A stretch of DNA of 64,000 nucleotides from Carnobacterium maltaromaticum DSM 20342 (GTDB lineage: Bacteria; Bacillota; Bacilli; Lactobacillales; Carnobacteriaceae): NCBI RefSeq assembly GCF_000744945.1, contig NZ_JQMX01000005.1, positions 1 through 64,000 on the forward strand, in the 5' to 3' direction. The translations under genes and the position numbers were made by a program. This document shows positions 20,335 through 32,293 of the stretch, in pieces (the first letter of the stretch is position 1; the number at the start of each line of letters is the position of its first letter). The notes beneath the pieces are model-generated. The model was not told the origin of the DNA. It did not search any database and saw only the letters and a program-made list of their open reading frames with translations.

Positions 20335-22297
20335 GGGCGTTTGACACTTACGAATCGAAAAAGCATCCGGAAAGCCCGAGAGGGCTTATTTTTTTTGTCA
20401 AATTTATCGGTTGTATTTTGCGTGACTTAGCGTGATTTGTTATAATGAAAATAAAAAGGGGCTGTTCTTATGCGGTTGAAAGTTTCAAAATCTAAAAACG
20501 CTGCCTCCTTCTACGTTACCAAAACCATCTATGAGAACGGAAAGGAACGAACCATCACGGTAGAGAAGCTCGGCACTGAAAAGGAACTCCGTGAAAAACT
20601 GGATGGGCAAGATCCTTATGCATGGGCAAAAACGTATGTGTCGGAGCTTACTGCGAAGGAAAAAGAAAACCAGCGAGAAATCCTCGCTCCCTTATCCCCT
20701 ATCAAACAAATCGAAAAAAATCATCCTTGTCTATTCAATGGTGGCTACCTGTTCCTCCAGGATATTTATTATGATTTAAAGTTAGACAAGATTTGCCAAA
20801 CAATCAGCGACCGGCACAAGTTCAGCTTTGATCTAAATAGCATCCTCTCCTATCTGATTTACGGCCGAATCATTTATCCCGCTTCCAAGAGGGCTACTCA
20901 TGAACTATCCCAAAAATTTCTGGAGCGACCCTCTTTTGAACTGCAGCATGTATATCGAGCGCTGGAAGTGCTGGCAAAGGAATTCGATTGGATTCAGGCC
21001 CAACTCTATAAAAATAGTCTGGCTATTCTTCCTCGGAATACGCGCGTCCTCTTCTACGACTGTACAAATTTCTTTTTCGAAATCGAACAGGAGGAGGGGT
21101 TAAAACAATACGGCTTGTCGAAGGAGCATCGGCCCAATCCGATTGTGCAAATGGGGCTTTTCATGGATGGAAACGGCATGCCACTGGCATTCTCAATTCA
21201 GAAGGGGAATACGAACGAGCAGACAACCTTGAAACCCTTGGAGAAGAAGATCCTTTCAGATTTTGAATTATCTCAATTCATAGTTTGTACAGACGCAGGA
21301 TTGGCATCGACAGCTAACCGCAAGTATAACAATCTAGGAAACCGAGGCTTCATAACTGTTCAATCCGTCAAAAAACTGAAAGCCCATCTGAAGGATTGGG
21401 CGTTGGACCCGAAAGGTTGGCGGCTAGCTGGCCAATACGAATCCCCTGAAGATGGCTATGATGTGAGGAAACTTTCTTATGATTCGAAAGAAGACCGGAA
21501 CAAGAACTTTTATAAAGAGCGATGGATCAATGAAGATGGTCTAGAACAAAGACTGATTGTCACTTATTCTCTGAAATACCGCATTTATCAGGAGCAGATT
21601 CGCAATCGTCAGGTGGAGCGCGCACAGAAATTAATTGATACCGCTCCTCAAAAATTCAAGAAAGCCAACCAGAACGACTACAAACGGTTTATCGAGCAAC
21701 TCCCCTACACCTCTGATGGTGAGAAAGCAGAAAAGGTTGCTTTCTCCTTAAATCAAGATGTAATCAATAAAGAAGCTCGGTATGATGGCTTTTACGCTGT
21801 ATGTACGAATCTAGCAAGTTCCGCTGAGGAAATTATAGCCATTAACCACAGGCGTTGGGAAATCGAGGAAAGCTTTCGCATCATGAAAAGTGAACTGAGG
21901 TCCAGACCCGTCTATCTGAGTCGTGACGATCGCATTATTGCTCATTTTATGACTTGTTTCATCTCACTTATGGTAGTGAGGGTGTTGGAGAAAAAAATGG
22001 GAGAAAAGTTTACTTGCCAAGAGACCATCACAAAACTAAGGGAAATGAACTTCATGGAACTCCGTGGCGAGGGATTCATTCCGGCCTATACTAGAACAGA
22101 TTTCACAGATTCCCTACACGAAGCCTTTGGCTTCCGAACAGACTATCAGATTCTACCTACAAAAAAAATGAAAAAAATTTTTAAAATGACCAAAACCACG
22201 AAAAAGGTACGCACTTTTTAACAAAATAAAAAAGCCGGAAAAGCTGTAATAGCAGCATTTTCTCGGCTTTTTTCCTTCTACAAGTGTCAAAGACAGG
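20335..22297 (+). mobile_element. IS1634-family insertion sequence, complete
   Basis: About 1963 bp with short inverted ends sharing TTTGACACTT, an intact transposase and an internal terminator (about 22223-22272). It is flanked by a 434/309-bp direct repeat. IS1634 is known for unusually long, variable target duplications, which agrees with the transposase family seen here. Boundaries are certain to within one base. Confidence 0.88.
20470..22221 (+). CDS. IS1634-family transposase, 583 aa
   Basis: A DDE transposase of the IS4 superfamily. The first catalytic region is LFYDCTNFFFEIE, the second FIVCTDAGLAS, and the C-terminal Tyr-Arg-Glu region NHRRWEIEESFRIMKSEL is intact. The N terminus SKSKNAASFYVTKTIYENG is typical. 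Full length with ATG after AAAAGGGGCTG. The frame is uninterrupted, so the element is probably active. Confidence 0.9.
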   Translation: MRLKVSKSKNAASFYVTKTIYENGKERTITVEKLGTEKELREKLDGQDPYAWAKTYVSELTAKEKENQREILAPLSPIKQIEKNHPCLFNGGYLFLQDIYYDLKLDKICQTISDRHKFSFDLNSILSYLIYGRIIYPASKRATHELSQKFLERPSFELQHVYRALEVLAKEFDWIQAQLYKNSLAILPRNTRVLFYDCTNFFFEIEQEEGLKQYGLSKEHRPNPIVQMGLFMDGNGMPLAFSIQKGNTNEQTTLKPLEKKILSDFELSQFIVCTDAGLASTANRKYNNLGNRGFITVQSVKKLKAHLKDWALDPKGWRLAGQYESPEDGYDVRKLSYDSKEDRNKNFYKERWINEDGLEQRLIVTYSLKYRIYQEQIRNRQVERAQKLIDTAPQKFKKANQNDYKRFIEQLPYTSDGEKAEKVAFSLNQDVINKEARYDGFYAVCTNLASSAEEIIAINHRRWEIEESFRIMKSELRSRPVYLSRDDRIIAHFMTCFISLMVVRVLEKKMGEKFTCQETITKLREMNFMELRGEGFIPAYTRTDFTDSLHEAFGFRTDYQILPTKKMKKIFKMTKTTKKVRTF

Positions 22298-22606
22298 AAT
22301 ATAAACCGTTTTCATATGTTTGTCAAGGCTAAACATCTATTTAACATAATTACTTTAAACAGTTGACATCCTTGCCTCATAGTTGTATCCTGGATTCCCG
22401 GAGACACCTAACTAGGAACAAATGCAAAACCCGTCAAATCAAGGTTTGGACAGTATTTTGAGGTTCGATTCAAACATTTAATTGTTTGTTTATCACTGTA
22501 AAGTCGATTGGAGGTACAGGAATGATTAAAGAGCGTCGTCACAGAATGATTTTGCAACTATTAGATGAAAAAAATGCCGTGAAAGTTTCCGATTTAGTCG
22601 AAACAC
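22298..22606 (+). repeat. Long target-site duplication of the IS1634 element, right copy (125 bp deleted)
   Basis: Matches 19901-20334 except for a 125-bp gap. The missing segment lies between two copies of GTTCGATTCA (20066-20075 in the MITE and 20191-20200 before lacR); only one copy remains here (22463-22472). Deletion by recombination or slippage between these ten-base repeats is evident. The lost segment included the native -10 of the lacR promoter. Confidence 0.9.
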
Positions 22607-23280
22607 TCAACGTAACAGATATGACTATTCGAAGAGATTTACAAGAACTAGAGGACGAGAACCTTCTTATAAGGACACACGGAGGGGCTCGTAAAACTGA
22701 AAATCAAACTTTACCATTTCTAGAGTTGAGTCATCAAACAAAAAGAGAAATTAATCCGGATGAAAAGAATGAAATCGCTCAATTGATCGCCTCAAATATC
22801 CATGATAACGAAACAGTATTTCTAGGATCGGGTTCTACAATTGAATTGGTTTATGATTATCTAGCTTTAAATCATGCGAAAATTATTACAAATTCAATAT
22901 ACGTCTTTGACAAGTTCAAATACGATGAAAGATACGAATTGATATTAACGGGTGGAGCCTATCGCTCTAAAACAGGCTCATTCACCGGCACAATAGCAAA
23001 TGATTTTATTTCTACTATTAATGTAGAAAAATCATTTATAGGGGTTAATGCTTTAAATGAGTATTCTCTATACAATGCAAATGAAGATGAGGGTGTTATC
23101 CAGCGTTCCATTTTAAAGAACTCTCGTAAAAAATATGTCATTGCAGACTTTGAAAAATTCGACAAAATGGATTTTTATCAATTTTACGACTTAAGAGATA
23201 TCGATTATTTAATTACAGATAGTAAAGTGCCTCAAGAGACGAAAGACAAATATTCCAAGTGGGTACAAATAATTAATTAA
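22522..23280 (+). CDS. lacR: DeoR-family repressor of the PTS operon (LacR-like)
   Basis: The N-terminal DeoR helix-turn-helix (RRHRMILQLLDEKNAVKVSDLVETLNVTDMTIRRDLQELE) and the C-terminal sugar-phosphate sensing domain (GSGSTIELVYDYL, then GVNALNEYSLYNANEDEG) are complete at 252 aa. I chose ATG 22522 behind GGAGGTACAG over an in-frame start 36 bp upstream. It would repress the divergent PTS operon until tagatose-6-phosphate or a similar ligand appears. The IS1634 insertion now separates it by over 2 kb from that operon, and its own promoter lost the -10, so expression may be altered. Confidence 0.87.
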   Translation: MIKERRHRMILQLLDEKNAVKVSDLVETLNVTDMTIRRDLQELEDENLLIRTHGGARKTENQTLPFLELSHQTKREINPDEKNEIAQLIASNIHDNETVFLGSGSTIELVYDYLALNHAKIITNSIYVFDKFKYDERYELILTGGAYRSKTGSFTGTIANDFISTINVEKSFIGVNALNEYSLYNANEDEGVIQRSILKNSRKKYVIADFEKFDKMDFYQFYDLRDIDYLITDSKVPQETKDKYSKWVQIIN

Positions 23281-23365
23281 AAACGCTTAATTGCAATATC
23301 AAATGCATAAAAAATTTATTAAACACTATGCTATCGGCATATGCTCTTCTATACAGTCCGTATCT

Positions 23366-23393
23366 GGAATCCTATTAAGATAGGATTCTTTTT
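23366..23393 (+). terminator. lacR terminator
   Basis: GAATCCTAT-TAAG-ATAGGATTC followed by TTTTTA, about 90 bp after the repressor stop. Confidence 0.8.
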
Positions 23394-23423
23394 AATTTCA
23401 AATTTAAAAAGGGAGTGAATCGC

Positions 23424-24407
23424 ATGATAAAAGGAAGAAAGTTATTGTGGGCTATGAGCAGTATGATGTTTCTCAGTGCTTGTACACCAACAGAAGCAGT
23501 AACAGAAGAAATAATGGCGTCCAGGTCGATCGAATCTAGCGTTGCAGTCGCTTCCGTGGCTACCGATACGAAAGAAAGTAAAGAAACCGAGGAATTTCCT
23601 TCAGAATCAACCGATTCCTCAACGTATTCTGAAAGTGTCGAACCCCAATTAACTGTATCTCATGATGGCTATGCATTAATCGAAGTCTATGGAGGGGAAT
23701 TGTCAGGATATCGTGCAGCAAACGTTGTCGTTGATATCGGGTTTGGTGACAGGGAATATTGGGCCTATACAAATGAATATGGACAATTGGTTCGGGTTGT
23801 TGCAGCAGAAATTATTTTGCAAGATAATGCCACTGAACCAGTCAATTCTGAAGGACGCTATTATGATGATGAAGCAAAAGTGCCGGGGACAGAGAACGCA
23901 AATCTCGACGAAGGACATGTCATTGCCGATTCCTTAGGAGGTGTGGCTAATGCCTATAATATTACGCCACAAGACAGTGTGCTGAATCGTCACGGGGACC
24001 AGGCTTATATGGAACGAAACATTGTACAAGCAGGTGGTGCCACTAATTTTGAGGCGATCATTACCTACCCAAACACGACTACCCACATTCCAATTTCTTA
24101 TAAATACACGTATACAATTAATGGGTACCAAGTAGTAGATGAATTCCAAAATGTTAACCCAGATGAATACAATGCAGCACAAGGGCTAACAGGAGAGGCT
24201 AGCTCACCTCCTGACAGTTCCGGAATAGCAGCCGCTGCGCCCACCGAAACTGCCGGAGGAGGCGTATCTGCTGTAGATACGAACGGAAATGGGCAAGGCA
24301 CAATCCAAGAAGCGAAAAACGCGGGTTACGCCATGCCGATTTATAGTAATCATTGGTTATATCCGCATATGGATGACCGAGATGGGGATGGACAAGTCGG
24401 GGAATAA
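23424..24407 (+). CDS. Lipoprotein DNA/RNA non-specific endonuclease with Excalibur-like tail
   Basis: An exported nuclease anchored as a lipoprotein: basic N terminus, hydrophobic stretch, lipobox LSAC (Cys about residue 20), a Ser/Thr/Glu-rich linker to about 80. The nuclease domain carries DEGHVIADSLGG and NITPQDSVLNRHGDQAYMERNI, the EndA-type core with the catalytic His. The last 45 residues (IQEAKNAGYAMP... DRDGDGQVGE) look like an Excalibur calcium-binding repeat, but both usual Cys are replaced. I chose ATG 23424, spaced correctly from GGGAG. Roles could be nutrient nucleic acid use or DNA processing at the surface. Confidence 0.8.
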   Translation: MIKGRKLLWAMSSMMFLSACTPTEAVTEEIMASRSIESSVAVASVATDTKESKETEEFPSESTDSSTYSESVEPQLTVSHDGYALIEVYGGELSGYRAANVVVDIGFGDREYWAYTNEYGQLVRVVAAEIILQDNATEPVNSEGRYYDDEAKVPGTENANLDEGHVIADSLGGVANAYNITPQDSVLNRHGDQAYMERNIVQAGGATNFEAIITYPNTTTHIPISYKYTYTINGYQVVDEFQNVNPDEYNAAQGLTGEASSPPDSSGIAAAAPTETAGGGVSAVDTNGNGQGTIQEAKNAGYAMPIYSNHWLYPHMDDRDGDGQVGE

Positions 24408-24453
24408 TTTAAAAATATTCAAAATGGTTATATTAAAACTGTATTCTTAACAA

Positions 24454-26230
24454 CCTGCATTCCCGAAACACCTAACTATGATTTAACAAAAAAAAGCTGA
24501 AACCATTGATATTAATAGGTTTTAAACACTCTCGCCATTACATAAACCTAGTTATGTGTTATACTATACATAACTAGGAGGCGGCAGAATGGCTATTATA
24601 AACCAGTTTGATAAACGAAGTGGCATTACCTATGTTTACGAATCCATATCCTATTGGGATAAGGAAAAGAAACAACCCCGGGCGAAACGCACACTGATCG
24701 GTAAGCGTGATTCTAATACAGGAGAAATCATTCCGACCGATGGTCGTGGCAGAAAACACAAGGAGGATCCGGAAGCTGCTAACTCAAGGAAACAAGGAAA
24801 CCAGGACCGGTACCTATCGAAATAGCTAGCCGCAGGTTTTACGGTACCACATATCTACTGGATGAGATTGGTAAAAAACTGGGTCTAACAGAAGATCTTA
24901 AGCAATGCTTTCCCGCTAGCTACAAACAAATCCAATCCATTGCTTACTATATGATTCTTGAATCTGAATCCCCGCTTTTTCGTTTTGAAAAATGGAGCAC
25001 ACTTCATAAGCATCCCTATGATAAAAATATTTCTTCACAGCGCAGCAGTGAACTTTTTTCAGATATTTCTGAAGAAGAAAGAACAAAGTTCTTTATGCTT
25101 CAGGAGAAACGACGCTCCGGAGATGAATACTGGGCTTATGATACTACCTCAGTGTCCAGTTATTCCCAAACGCTTCGCCAAGCTCAATATGACAAAAACA
25201 AGGAAGACGATAGACTGCCTCAGATTAACTTGGCACTCGTATTCGGTGAAAAATCCGGTCTTCCTTTCTATTATCGAAAGCTAGCCGGCAACATTCCGGA
25301 TGTGCGGACTGTTCAAAATCTTCTAGCGGATTTTGCAGTTCTCGGCTTTGATAAAGTGAAACTGGTCATGGACCGTGGATTTTATAGCGAGGCGAATGTC
25401 AACGGCCTTCTTAAGGAGCACTTGAAATTCATTGTTGCGATTCAGACAAGCAATTGCTTTGCACGCAAAGCAATCGATACCGTTTATGACAACTTCCGTT
25501 CTTTCGAGAACTTCGATGAGCAGCATGAATTGTATTCCAAGACTGTCCTTTCAGAATGGGAATATAAGCAAGAACGCCCCTACAAGAAGGATGTTCTCAC
25601 AGATAAAAAGCGGGTTTATTTACACATTTACTTCAACATCGATAAGTTTGCTGAAGATGAAACCAACTTCGATCGTAAACTTATGGCTATGCGGAAGGAG
25701 ATTCTGAGTGGCAAACGTGTTGCGAAACATGAGCGATTCTACAAGCAGTATTTCCAAATTAAAGAAACTCCGATTCGTGGCTTACAGGTTACTGTTATAG
25801 AAGATGCAGTGAAGGCGACAAAACGTTATTATGGCTACTTCACTTTGATATCCAACGAAAAGATGGATGCCATGGCCGCACTGGAATTATACAGAAACAA
25901 AGATCTCATCGAGAAAGCCTTTGGTAATATTAAAGACCGCTTAAATCTTCGCCGCCTATTGGTGTCATCTGAGAAAAGCCTTGACGGAAAACTCTTCGTT
26001 GCATTTGTCGCGCTCATATATTTATCTTATCTCAAAAAACACATGCATGAAGCAGAACTTTATCAAAACTATACGATTCAGTCTGCCTTGGATAAACTTG
26101 ATATTATAGAATGTTTTGAGTATCCAGGCTACGACCTTAGGGTCGGTGAGGTTCTTACAAAGCAAAAACAAATTTACGAAGCACTAGGCATCACCCCGCC
26201 TGCATAGTTATGTGTTGGCGGGAATCCAGG
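24454..26230 (+). mobile_element. IS element (IS4 superfamily, IS1634-like group) related to the MITE
   Basis: Ends CCTGCATTCCCGAAACACC (left) and GGCGGGAATCCAGG (right) match the MITE termini, and the palindrome CCTAGTTATGT...ACATAACTAGG at about 24548-24578 matches the MITE internal palindrome at a similar distance from the end. Length 1777 bp. The transposase is frameshifted. No six-base duplication is visible at the borders. Confidence 0.8.
24589..26207 (+). pseudogene. Frameshifted DDE transposase of the 24454 element
   Basis: The N-terminal part (IINQFDKRSGITYVYESISY) is open to a stop at about 24825. The remainder, from a point near 24780-24800 (KPGPVPIEIASRRFYGTTY) to 26207, is open one frame away and contains YDTTSVSSYSQ, LVMDRGFYSEANV and DLIEKAFGNIKDRLN. 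A single base change in the A/G-rich stretch near 24790 explains both. The intact relative at 37050-38654 reads through the same position. A programmed frameshift is possible but I see no slippery signal typical of one. Confidence 0.8.
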
Positions 26231-26291
26231 TTGCAACGGAGATGAAGGTTCGTTGAAGGGTTGAAACCCGTGGTACCGGACAATACGACAA

Positions 26292-26335
26292 AAAAACAAG
26301 AGAGGTATATTTTCATATAGCTCTCTTGTTTTATA
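26292..26335 (-). terminator. Terminator of the intact lac operon
   Basis: ACAAGAGAG pairs with CTCTCTTGT, flanked by A- and T-runs, directly beyond the lacG stop on the minus strand. Confidence 0.8.
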
Positions 26336-26351
26336 TTTATGAATAAACGTA

Positions 26352-27770
<1,419 letters not shown>

Positions 27771-29489
27771 CTAGTCTTCGAATTGTTCTTGAACAAATGC
27801 AAGAGCCCCTTGGCCATCACGGGTCAATTTAATGTATTGACCTCCTTGCGTTTTAGCAAGTTTAACGCCCAATCTATCAGTATCCTGTTTGATATCTTCG
27901 TAATTCGAAGCCACTTGAGGTGCTAGAATGACTAAATCATAGTCTTTCAAGATATCCATGTGAGCACCATAGCTGCCTGCTGCTGCTTTTACAGGAGCCC
28001 CATATTCAGCCGCAGCTTTATTTAAAGCATTAGCAAGAAGGCCACTTGTTCCACCGCCGGCACAAAGGACAAGAACATTTTTAGCTTCTATTATTTTATT
28101 TTCAAAAACTTTCGGATCATTCTCGTTCGCATCAACACTTGCAAGGACCGCTTTGGCTTTTTTAGTGTCAAAGCTGCCTTCAACTTTTTCTTTCAAACTA
28201 TCCGTAGATGATACACCAGCTTTTTCTTCTTCAAGAATTTGTGCATCGTAGACTTTAAAGAATGGGTAGTAAATCACTACGTCCACTACAATCAATGTAA
28301 GAGCAAGAACAAGTGACATCAGCCCGAATCCTGTTCCGATAACGATCCCTAAAGGACCTGGTGTTGTCCAAGGCAAATTCACGCTAAAGCTGTTCATCCC
28401 AAGAACATCAACGAAGAATTTGAAAATCCAGACGTTGGCAATCGGTGCAAAAATAAAAGGCACAAAAAATACTGGATTTAAAACGATAGGTGCTCCAAAT
28501 AAGATGGGTTCATTAACCCCAAAGAAAGTTGGTACAACTGACGCTCTGCCGATCGCCTTATTCCGTTTTGATTTTGATAACCACATGAACATGAACGGAA
28601 CAACCAGCGTTGCACCTGTACCACCCATTGTAACGATAAACATCTGTGTTCCGGATGTCAGAATCTTATCTGCATGCTGTCCAGCTTGTAAAAGTTGGAA
28701 ATTTGTTTCAATATTCGCATAAGTAATCGCTGCAATAGCAGGTTCAACGATAGATGGCCCATGTATACCGACAAACCAGAATAGTGCATAGGCACCAAAT
28801 ATGATTGTAATACCCAAGTAACCATCAGCCGCTGTGAACAGGGGCTCGAATAACTTAATGATAGACTCAGCCACATTCGTGCCCATAATGTTCCTGGTCA
28901 CTATATCCAAACCATAAAGAACGACTATCACTAAGGTAAAAGGAATAATATCTTTAAATACTTGTGAAATGTTTGGTGGTACTTCTTCCGGCATCCGGAT
29001 TGTCACATTATTTTTCACAGTGATATTATAGATGTTCACAGTAATGAACGCTGCAAGAAACGCTGTCAATAGTCCTTTTGTTCCTAAGAATCCGTTTGCA
29101 AATCCACCGCCCTCAACTGCATCCGCAGCAAGGAGTAAGAAACCGGATATGGAAGCCAGCATAGTGGAAAGGAAGTTAATTTGATTGGTGCTTTCCAGCT
29201 TTCTGTTGAAGGAATCCGTTAAAGACTTCGCAGTTGTGCCGGCAACCAAAACGCCTAAAATCCCCATTGTATATCCGTATGGTTTCATAATCAAAGCTTC
29301 AGTCGATGCACTCCATGAGAAACCGAAGATATTAGGAACATAGGCAATCAATAGGAAAATACTTGAAAACAGAACAACAGGCATCGCTGAGATAAAGCCA
29401 TCACGTATTGCGCGTAGATAGATATTACGGGATACTTTCTCAAAAAAAGGTTTAGCTTTTTCAATTTGTGTAATCAATGCATTCATCAT
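27771..29489 (-). CDS. lacE: Lactose-specific PTS EIICB, LacE
   Basis: The membrane transporter of the lactose PTS, 572 aa. EIIC occupies about residues 1-430 with about ten hydrophobic segments and the conserved [11 protein letters not shown] and [12 protein letters not shown] loops. The linker is acidic. EIIB starts near 470 with [18 protein letters not shown], whose Cys is phosphorylated by LacF. Two ATGs stand at the start behind a weak ribosome binding site in the lacF tail, suggesting coupling. It is the intact paralog of the frameshifted gene at 16338. Confidence 0.92.
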   Translation of the reverse strand: MMNALITQIEKAKPFFEKVSRNIYLRAIRDGFISAMPVVLFSSIFLLIAYVPNIFGFSWSASTEALIMKPYGYTMGILGVLVAGTTAKSLTDSFNRKLESTNQINFLSTMLASISGFLLLAADAVEGGGFANGFLGTKGLLTAFLAAFITVNIYNITVKNNVTIRMPEEVPPNISQVFKDIIPFTLVIVVLYGLDIVTRNIMGTNVAESIIKLFEPLFTAADGYLGITIIFGAYALFWFVGIHGPSIVEPAIAAITYANIETNFQLLQAGQHADKILTSGTQMFIVTMGGTGATLVVPFMFMWLSKSKRNKAIGRASVVPTFFGVNEPILFGAPIVLNPVFFVPFIFAPIANVWIFKFFVDVLGMNSFSVNLPWTTPGPLGIVIGTGFGLMSLVLALTLIVVDVVIYYPFFKVYDAQILEEEKAGVSSTDSLKEKVEGSFDTKKAKAVLASVDANENDPKVFENKIIEAKNVLVLCAGGGTSGLLANALNKAAAEYGAPVKAAAGSYGAHMDILKDYDLVILAPQVASNYEDIKQDTDRLGVKLAKTQGGQYIKLTRDGQGALAFVQEQFED

Positions 29490-29491
29490 AA

Positions 29492-29809
29492 TTAGTTGCT
29501 CTCTCTTTTATACAATTCAATCAAATGTTTCATCAAATCTCTAAGCAGCAATGTTGTCATCAAGTGATCCTGTCCATGCATCATCGTAACGCTGTATTCA
29601 ATATCATCACCTGAAGCTTCCATAGTAAGCAAACTTGTCTGAGCTTTATGAGCCTCTTTGATGCTGGTATTTGCTTCTTCGCATAATGCTTCGGCTTTAT
29701 CATAATCACCTTTTTCCGCTGCTTTTAAAGCCTCCAAAAGGTATGATCGCGCTTCACCTGCATAGGCAACAATTTCAAACCCTAATAAAGTAGCTTCTTC
29801 CCTGTTCAT
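29492..29809 (-). CDS. lacF: Lactose-specific PTS EIIA, LacF
   Basis: A 105-aa cytoplasmic phosphocarrier. [13 protein letters not shown] and the active-site His region [11 protein letters not shown] are present. The frame is open a further 19 codons upstream, but ATG 29809 follows GGAGGGAATGTA and matches the usual [12 protein letters not shown] start. It sits 19 bp after lacD and 2 bp before lacE. Confidence 0.92.
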   Translation of the reverse strand: MNREEATLLGFEIVAYAGEARSYLLEALKAAEKGDYDKAEALCEEANTSIKEAHKAQTSLLTMEASGDDIEYSVTMMHGQDHLMTTLLLRDLMKHLIELYKRESN

Positions 29810-29828
29810 TACATTCCCTCCAATTTGT

Positions 29829-30809
29829 TCAGATTTTTTCTGTCCAAGATGTTGCTGTCGTTTCAAGAACTTTGTTTAGTGTATCGATATTATTAAAGCC
29901 AGTCGTGCGCAACCATTCACGCGCAGCTTGCTCACCTTCTTTGATATAAACTGGAACTACACCCGCCCATGTTGCACGACCACATAAGACACCATTAAAT
30001 TTAGCACCCGCATCGTGAGCAAAACGAAGTGTTTCTTGGAACAATTCCGCACTAACGCCTGCACTTAAATAAATATATGGAAGATGTGATGCTGCTTCTT
30101 GTTCTTTAAAAAAGTTAGCTGCTTCTTCTTTAGTATAAACAACTTCTCCATCTGAATATCCTTCTACATAATTCATATTCACTGGAACTTCAACTTTTAG
30201 AACGTCTACATTGTATCTATCATCTGAGAATACTTTCATTGCTTCGATAACTTTTCTTGGTTTAATTTTAGCGAACTCTGTGCTACTGTTATCCGTAACA
30301 TTCTCATCATATGTTAAAATCTCCAGGAAGAATGGAATATCTTCAGCCACACATTCCGAACCTATACGCTCCATATATGCTAGTTTTTGAGTATTAATAT
30401 AATCTGAAGAATCAACATCATAGTAAAGAAGGAATTTAACAGCATCTGCGCCTCTTTCTTTAATACGTTTAACTGACCATTCAACTAGGCAATCTGGTAA
30501 TCGTCCTTCTGTATTTGCATCGTATCCAGTTTTTTCATATGCTAGCAGAAGACCTGAATTCTTATCACGAGCATCAGCAGCAGGCAAGCCATATTCAGGA
30601 TCCAGAAGAATAGATGATGAATATTTTGTTAGTTCTTCTGAGACAAGCGTTTTCAATTTTTCCATATCCCCAACAGTTGGCTCTTCCGTTTGATGTGCAG
30701 CCATCATTTTTTTCAAAGCACCACGTTGATCAAATGCCAATGCTGAAATGATGCCTTTATCATCGCTTAAACGTTTTAAATATTCTTTTTTATTTTCGGT
30801 GTTTATCAT
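29829..30809 (-). CDS. lacD: Tagatose-1,6-bisphosphate aldolase LacD
   Basis: Class I aldolase of 326 aa that splits tagatose-1,6-bisphosphate to dihydroxyacetone phosphate and glyceraldehyde-3-phosphate. The start [20 protein letters not shown], the [12 protein letters not shown] strand and the Schiff-base Lys region [11 protein letters not shown] are as in known LacD proteins. Three bases separate it from the lacC stop, typical of the compact operon. Confidence 0.93.
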   Translation of the reverse strand: MINTENKKEYLKRLSDDKGIISALAFDQRGALKKMMAAHQTEEPTVGDMEKLKTLVSEELTKYSSSILLDPEYGLPAADARDKNSGLLLAYEKTGYDANTEGRLPDCLVEWSVKRIKERGADAVKFLLYYDVDSSDYINTQKLAYMERIGSECVAEDIPFFLEILTYDENVTDNSSTEFAKIKPRKVIEAMKVFSDDRYNVDVLKVEVPVNMNYVEGYSDGEVVYTKEEAANFFKEQEAASHLPYIYLSAGVSAELFQETLRFAHDAGAKFNGVLCGRATWAGVVPVYIKEGEQAAREWLRTTGFNNIDTLNKVLETTATSWTEKI

Positions 30810-30812
30810 TTT

Positions 30813-31745
30813 TTATACCTCTTCTACTTTTATTTTATCATATAACTTCTCAAAATTATCTAAGTTTACATGTCCAGTAAGTTTCTCTTGGGCATTCAGC
30901 ATGCCCAACGTATTTGCTTTCTTCAGTAAGGAATCATCCGCTTCATCATTTACCAAGGCTGATACAATTCCGGCCACAGTTGAATCACCTGAGCCCACAG
31001 GATTTACGACAGAAATTTTAGGGATCGTCACTTGATAGAAAGTGTTTTGGTGTTTGGCGAAGGCACCTTTAGAACCGAGTGATACGACAATCCATTCGAT
31101 ACCTGTAAAAATATCTTGGGACAGTGCTGCTTTTAAGCTATCAACATCATCGGTAATCTCTTTGTTCAATATCTGTGATAATTCTTCTGTATTTGGCTTA
31201 ATGACGGTTGGCTTACCGCTGCCTCTTAACACCTCAAGCATAGCCTCTCCTGAGCAATCAAGCACGACTGGCTTGTTATGCCTATTGCAAATTCCAATCA
31301 TTTGAGAATAGTAAGTTGACGCAATTCCTTTCGGCAAACTACCTGAAATAGCGACTGCTTTGACTTGCGTTAGTAGTTGCTCGAAATGATTTAGAAATCC
31401 TTCTGCCTCAGCTTCTGTGATCACAGGTCCTTGCTCCAAAACCTCAGTTTGATGTCCATCATGGAGGATCGCAATACAGTTTCTTGTGTCGCCAGTAATT
31501 TTGTAGAATGAATGTTTAATATCAGTCTTATCAAGTTCATTTTCAATAAACTCACCCAATTTACCTCCAATTAAACCGCTCGCAACAACCGCTTCATTTA
31601 ATTGCGATAAAACTCTAGTCACATTCAAACCTTTACCACCAGGTGTTTTGTATGTCTCTTCAACACGATTAACGGAATCGAGATGGAAATCTTTTATTTG
31701 GTAAGCAATATCGACTGAAGGATTCATAGTTATCGATAAAATCAT
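30813..31745 (-). CDS. lacC: Tagatose-6-phosphate kinase LacC
   Basis: PfkB-family kinase, 310 aa, converting tagatose-6-phosphate to the 1,6-bisphosphate. The family signatures are TPGGKGLNVTRVL near residue 40 and NPVGSGDSTVAGI near 250, with catalytic Asp in the latter. It starts at ATG behind GGGGAGAAGCAAG. This intact copy presumably covers for the MITE-disrupted paralog at 15074. Confidence 0.92.
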   Translation of the reverse strand: MILSITMNPSVDIAYQIKDFHLDSVNRVEETYKTPGGKGLNVTRVLSQLNEAVVASGLIGGKLGEFIENELDKTDIKHSFYKITGDTRNCIAILHDGHQTEVLEQGPVITEAEAEGFLNHFEQLLTQVKAVAISGSLPKGIASTYYSQMIGICNRHNKPVVLDCSGEAMLEVLRGSGKPTVIKPNTEELSQILNKEITDDVDSLKAALSQDIFTGIEWIVVSLGSKGAFAKHQNTFYQVTIPKISVVNPVGSGDSTVAGIVSALVNDEADDSLLKKANTLGMLNAQEKLTGHVNLDNFEKLYDKIKVEEV

Positions 31746-31757
31746 CTTGCTTCTCCC

Positions 31758-32273
31758 CTAGTCATGATATTCACCGTTATCCCATTTCACTAAAAATTCA
31801 TCAAAGAAATGAGGATCCATTTGATCTTTATTTACGCTTTCAACATGAGCTATTTTTGCAATTAATTCTTTATTTTCTTCTGTCTCTTGATACTCTGCAT
31901 TGATAAAAGCCTCGATGATGTCACACATAAGTAGCTCACCTGTTATTTTCCCACCGAAACCAATCACATTTGCATTCAATTCTTTTTTAGCATACAGCGC
32001 TGTAGTCATGTCACGAACAAGAGCAGATCGAACTCCCGGTACTTTATTAACTGCATTGTTAATACCAACACCCGTTCCGCAAATACAAACACCTAAATCT
32101 GCTTCCCCGCTTGCTACAGCCTCCCCCACTTTTTTCCCAAAGATAGGATAGTGAGTACGATAAAAATCATATGTTCCAAAATCAAGAACTTCATGACCCA
32201 GCGATTTCAAAAAACTTGATACTTCCATTTTTGTGTCCGTTACAATGTGGTCACAACCAATAGCAATTTTCAT
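31758..32273 (-). CDS. lacB: Galactose-6-phosphate isomerase subunit LacB
   Basis: RpiB-type subunit of 171 aa that with LacA isomerises galactose-6-phosphate to tagatose-6-phosphate. [34 protein letters not shown] and [20 protein letters not shown] are diagnostic. Two ATGs six bases apart could start it; I chose the second (32273), which has better spacing from AAAGG and gives the family-standard MKIAIGCDH start. Confidence 0.93.
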   Translation of the reverse strand: MKIAIGCDHIVTDTKMEVSSFLKSLGHEVLDFGTYDFYRTHYPIFGKKVGEAVASGEADLGVCICGTGVGINNAVNKVPGVRSALVRDMTTALYAKKELNANVIGFGGKITGELLMCDIIEAFINAEYQETEENKELIAKIAHVESVNKDQMDPHFFDEFLVKWDNGEYHD

Positions 32274-32293
32274 TTTCATCTACCTTTCTTTAA

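Noticed and set aside
24780-24800. Programmed frameshift in the 24454 transposase
   Set aside because: No A6G-type slippery run with a downstream hairpin was evident, and the intact relative at 37050 needs no shift.
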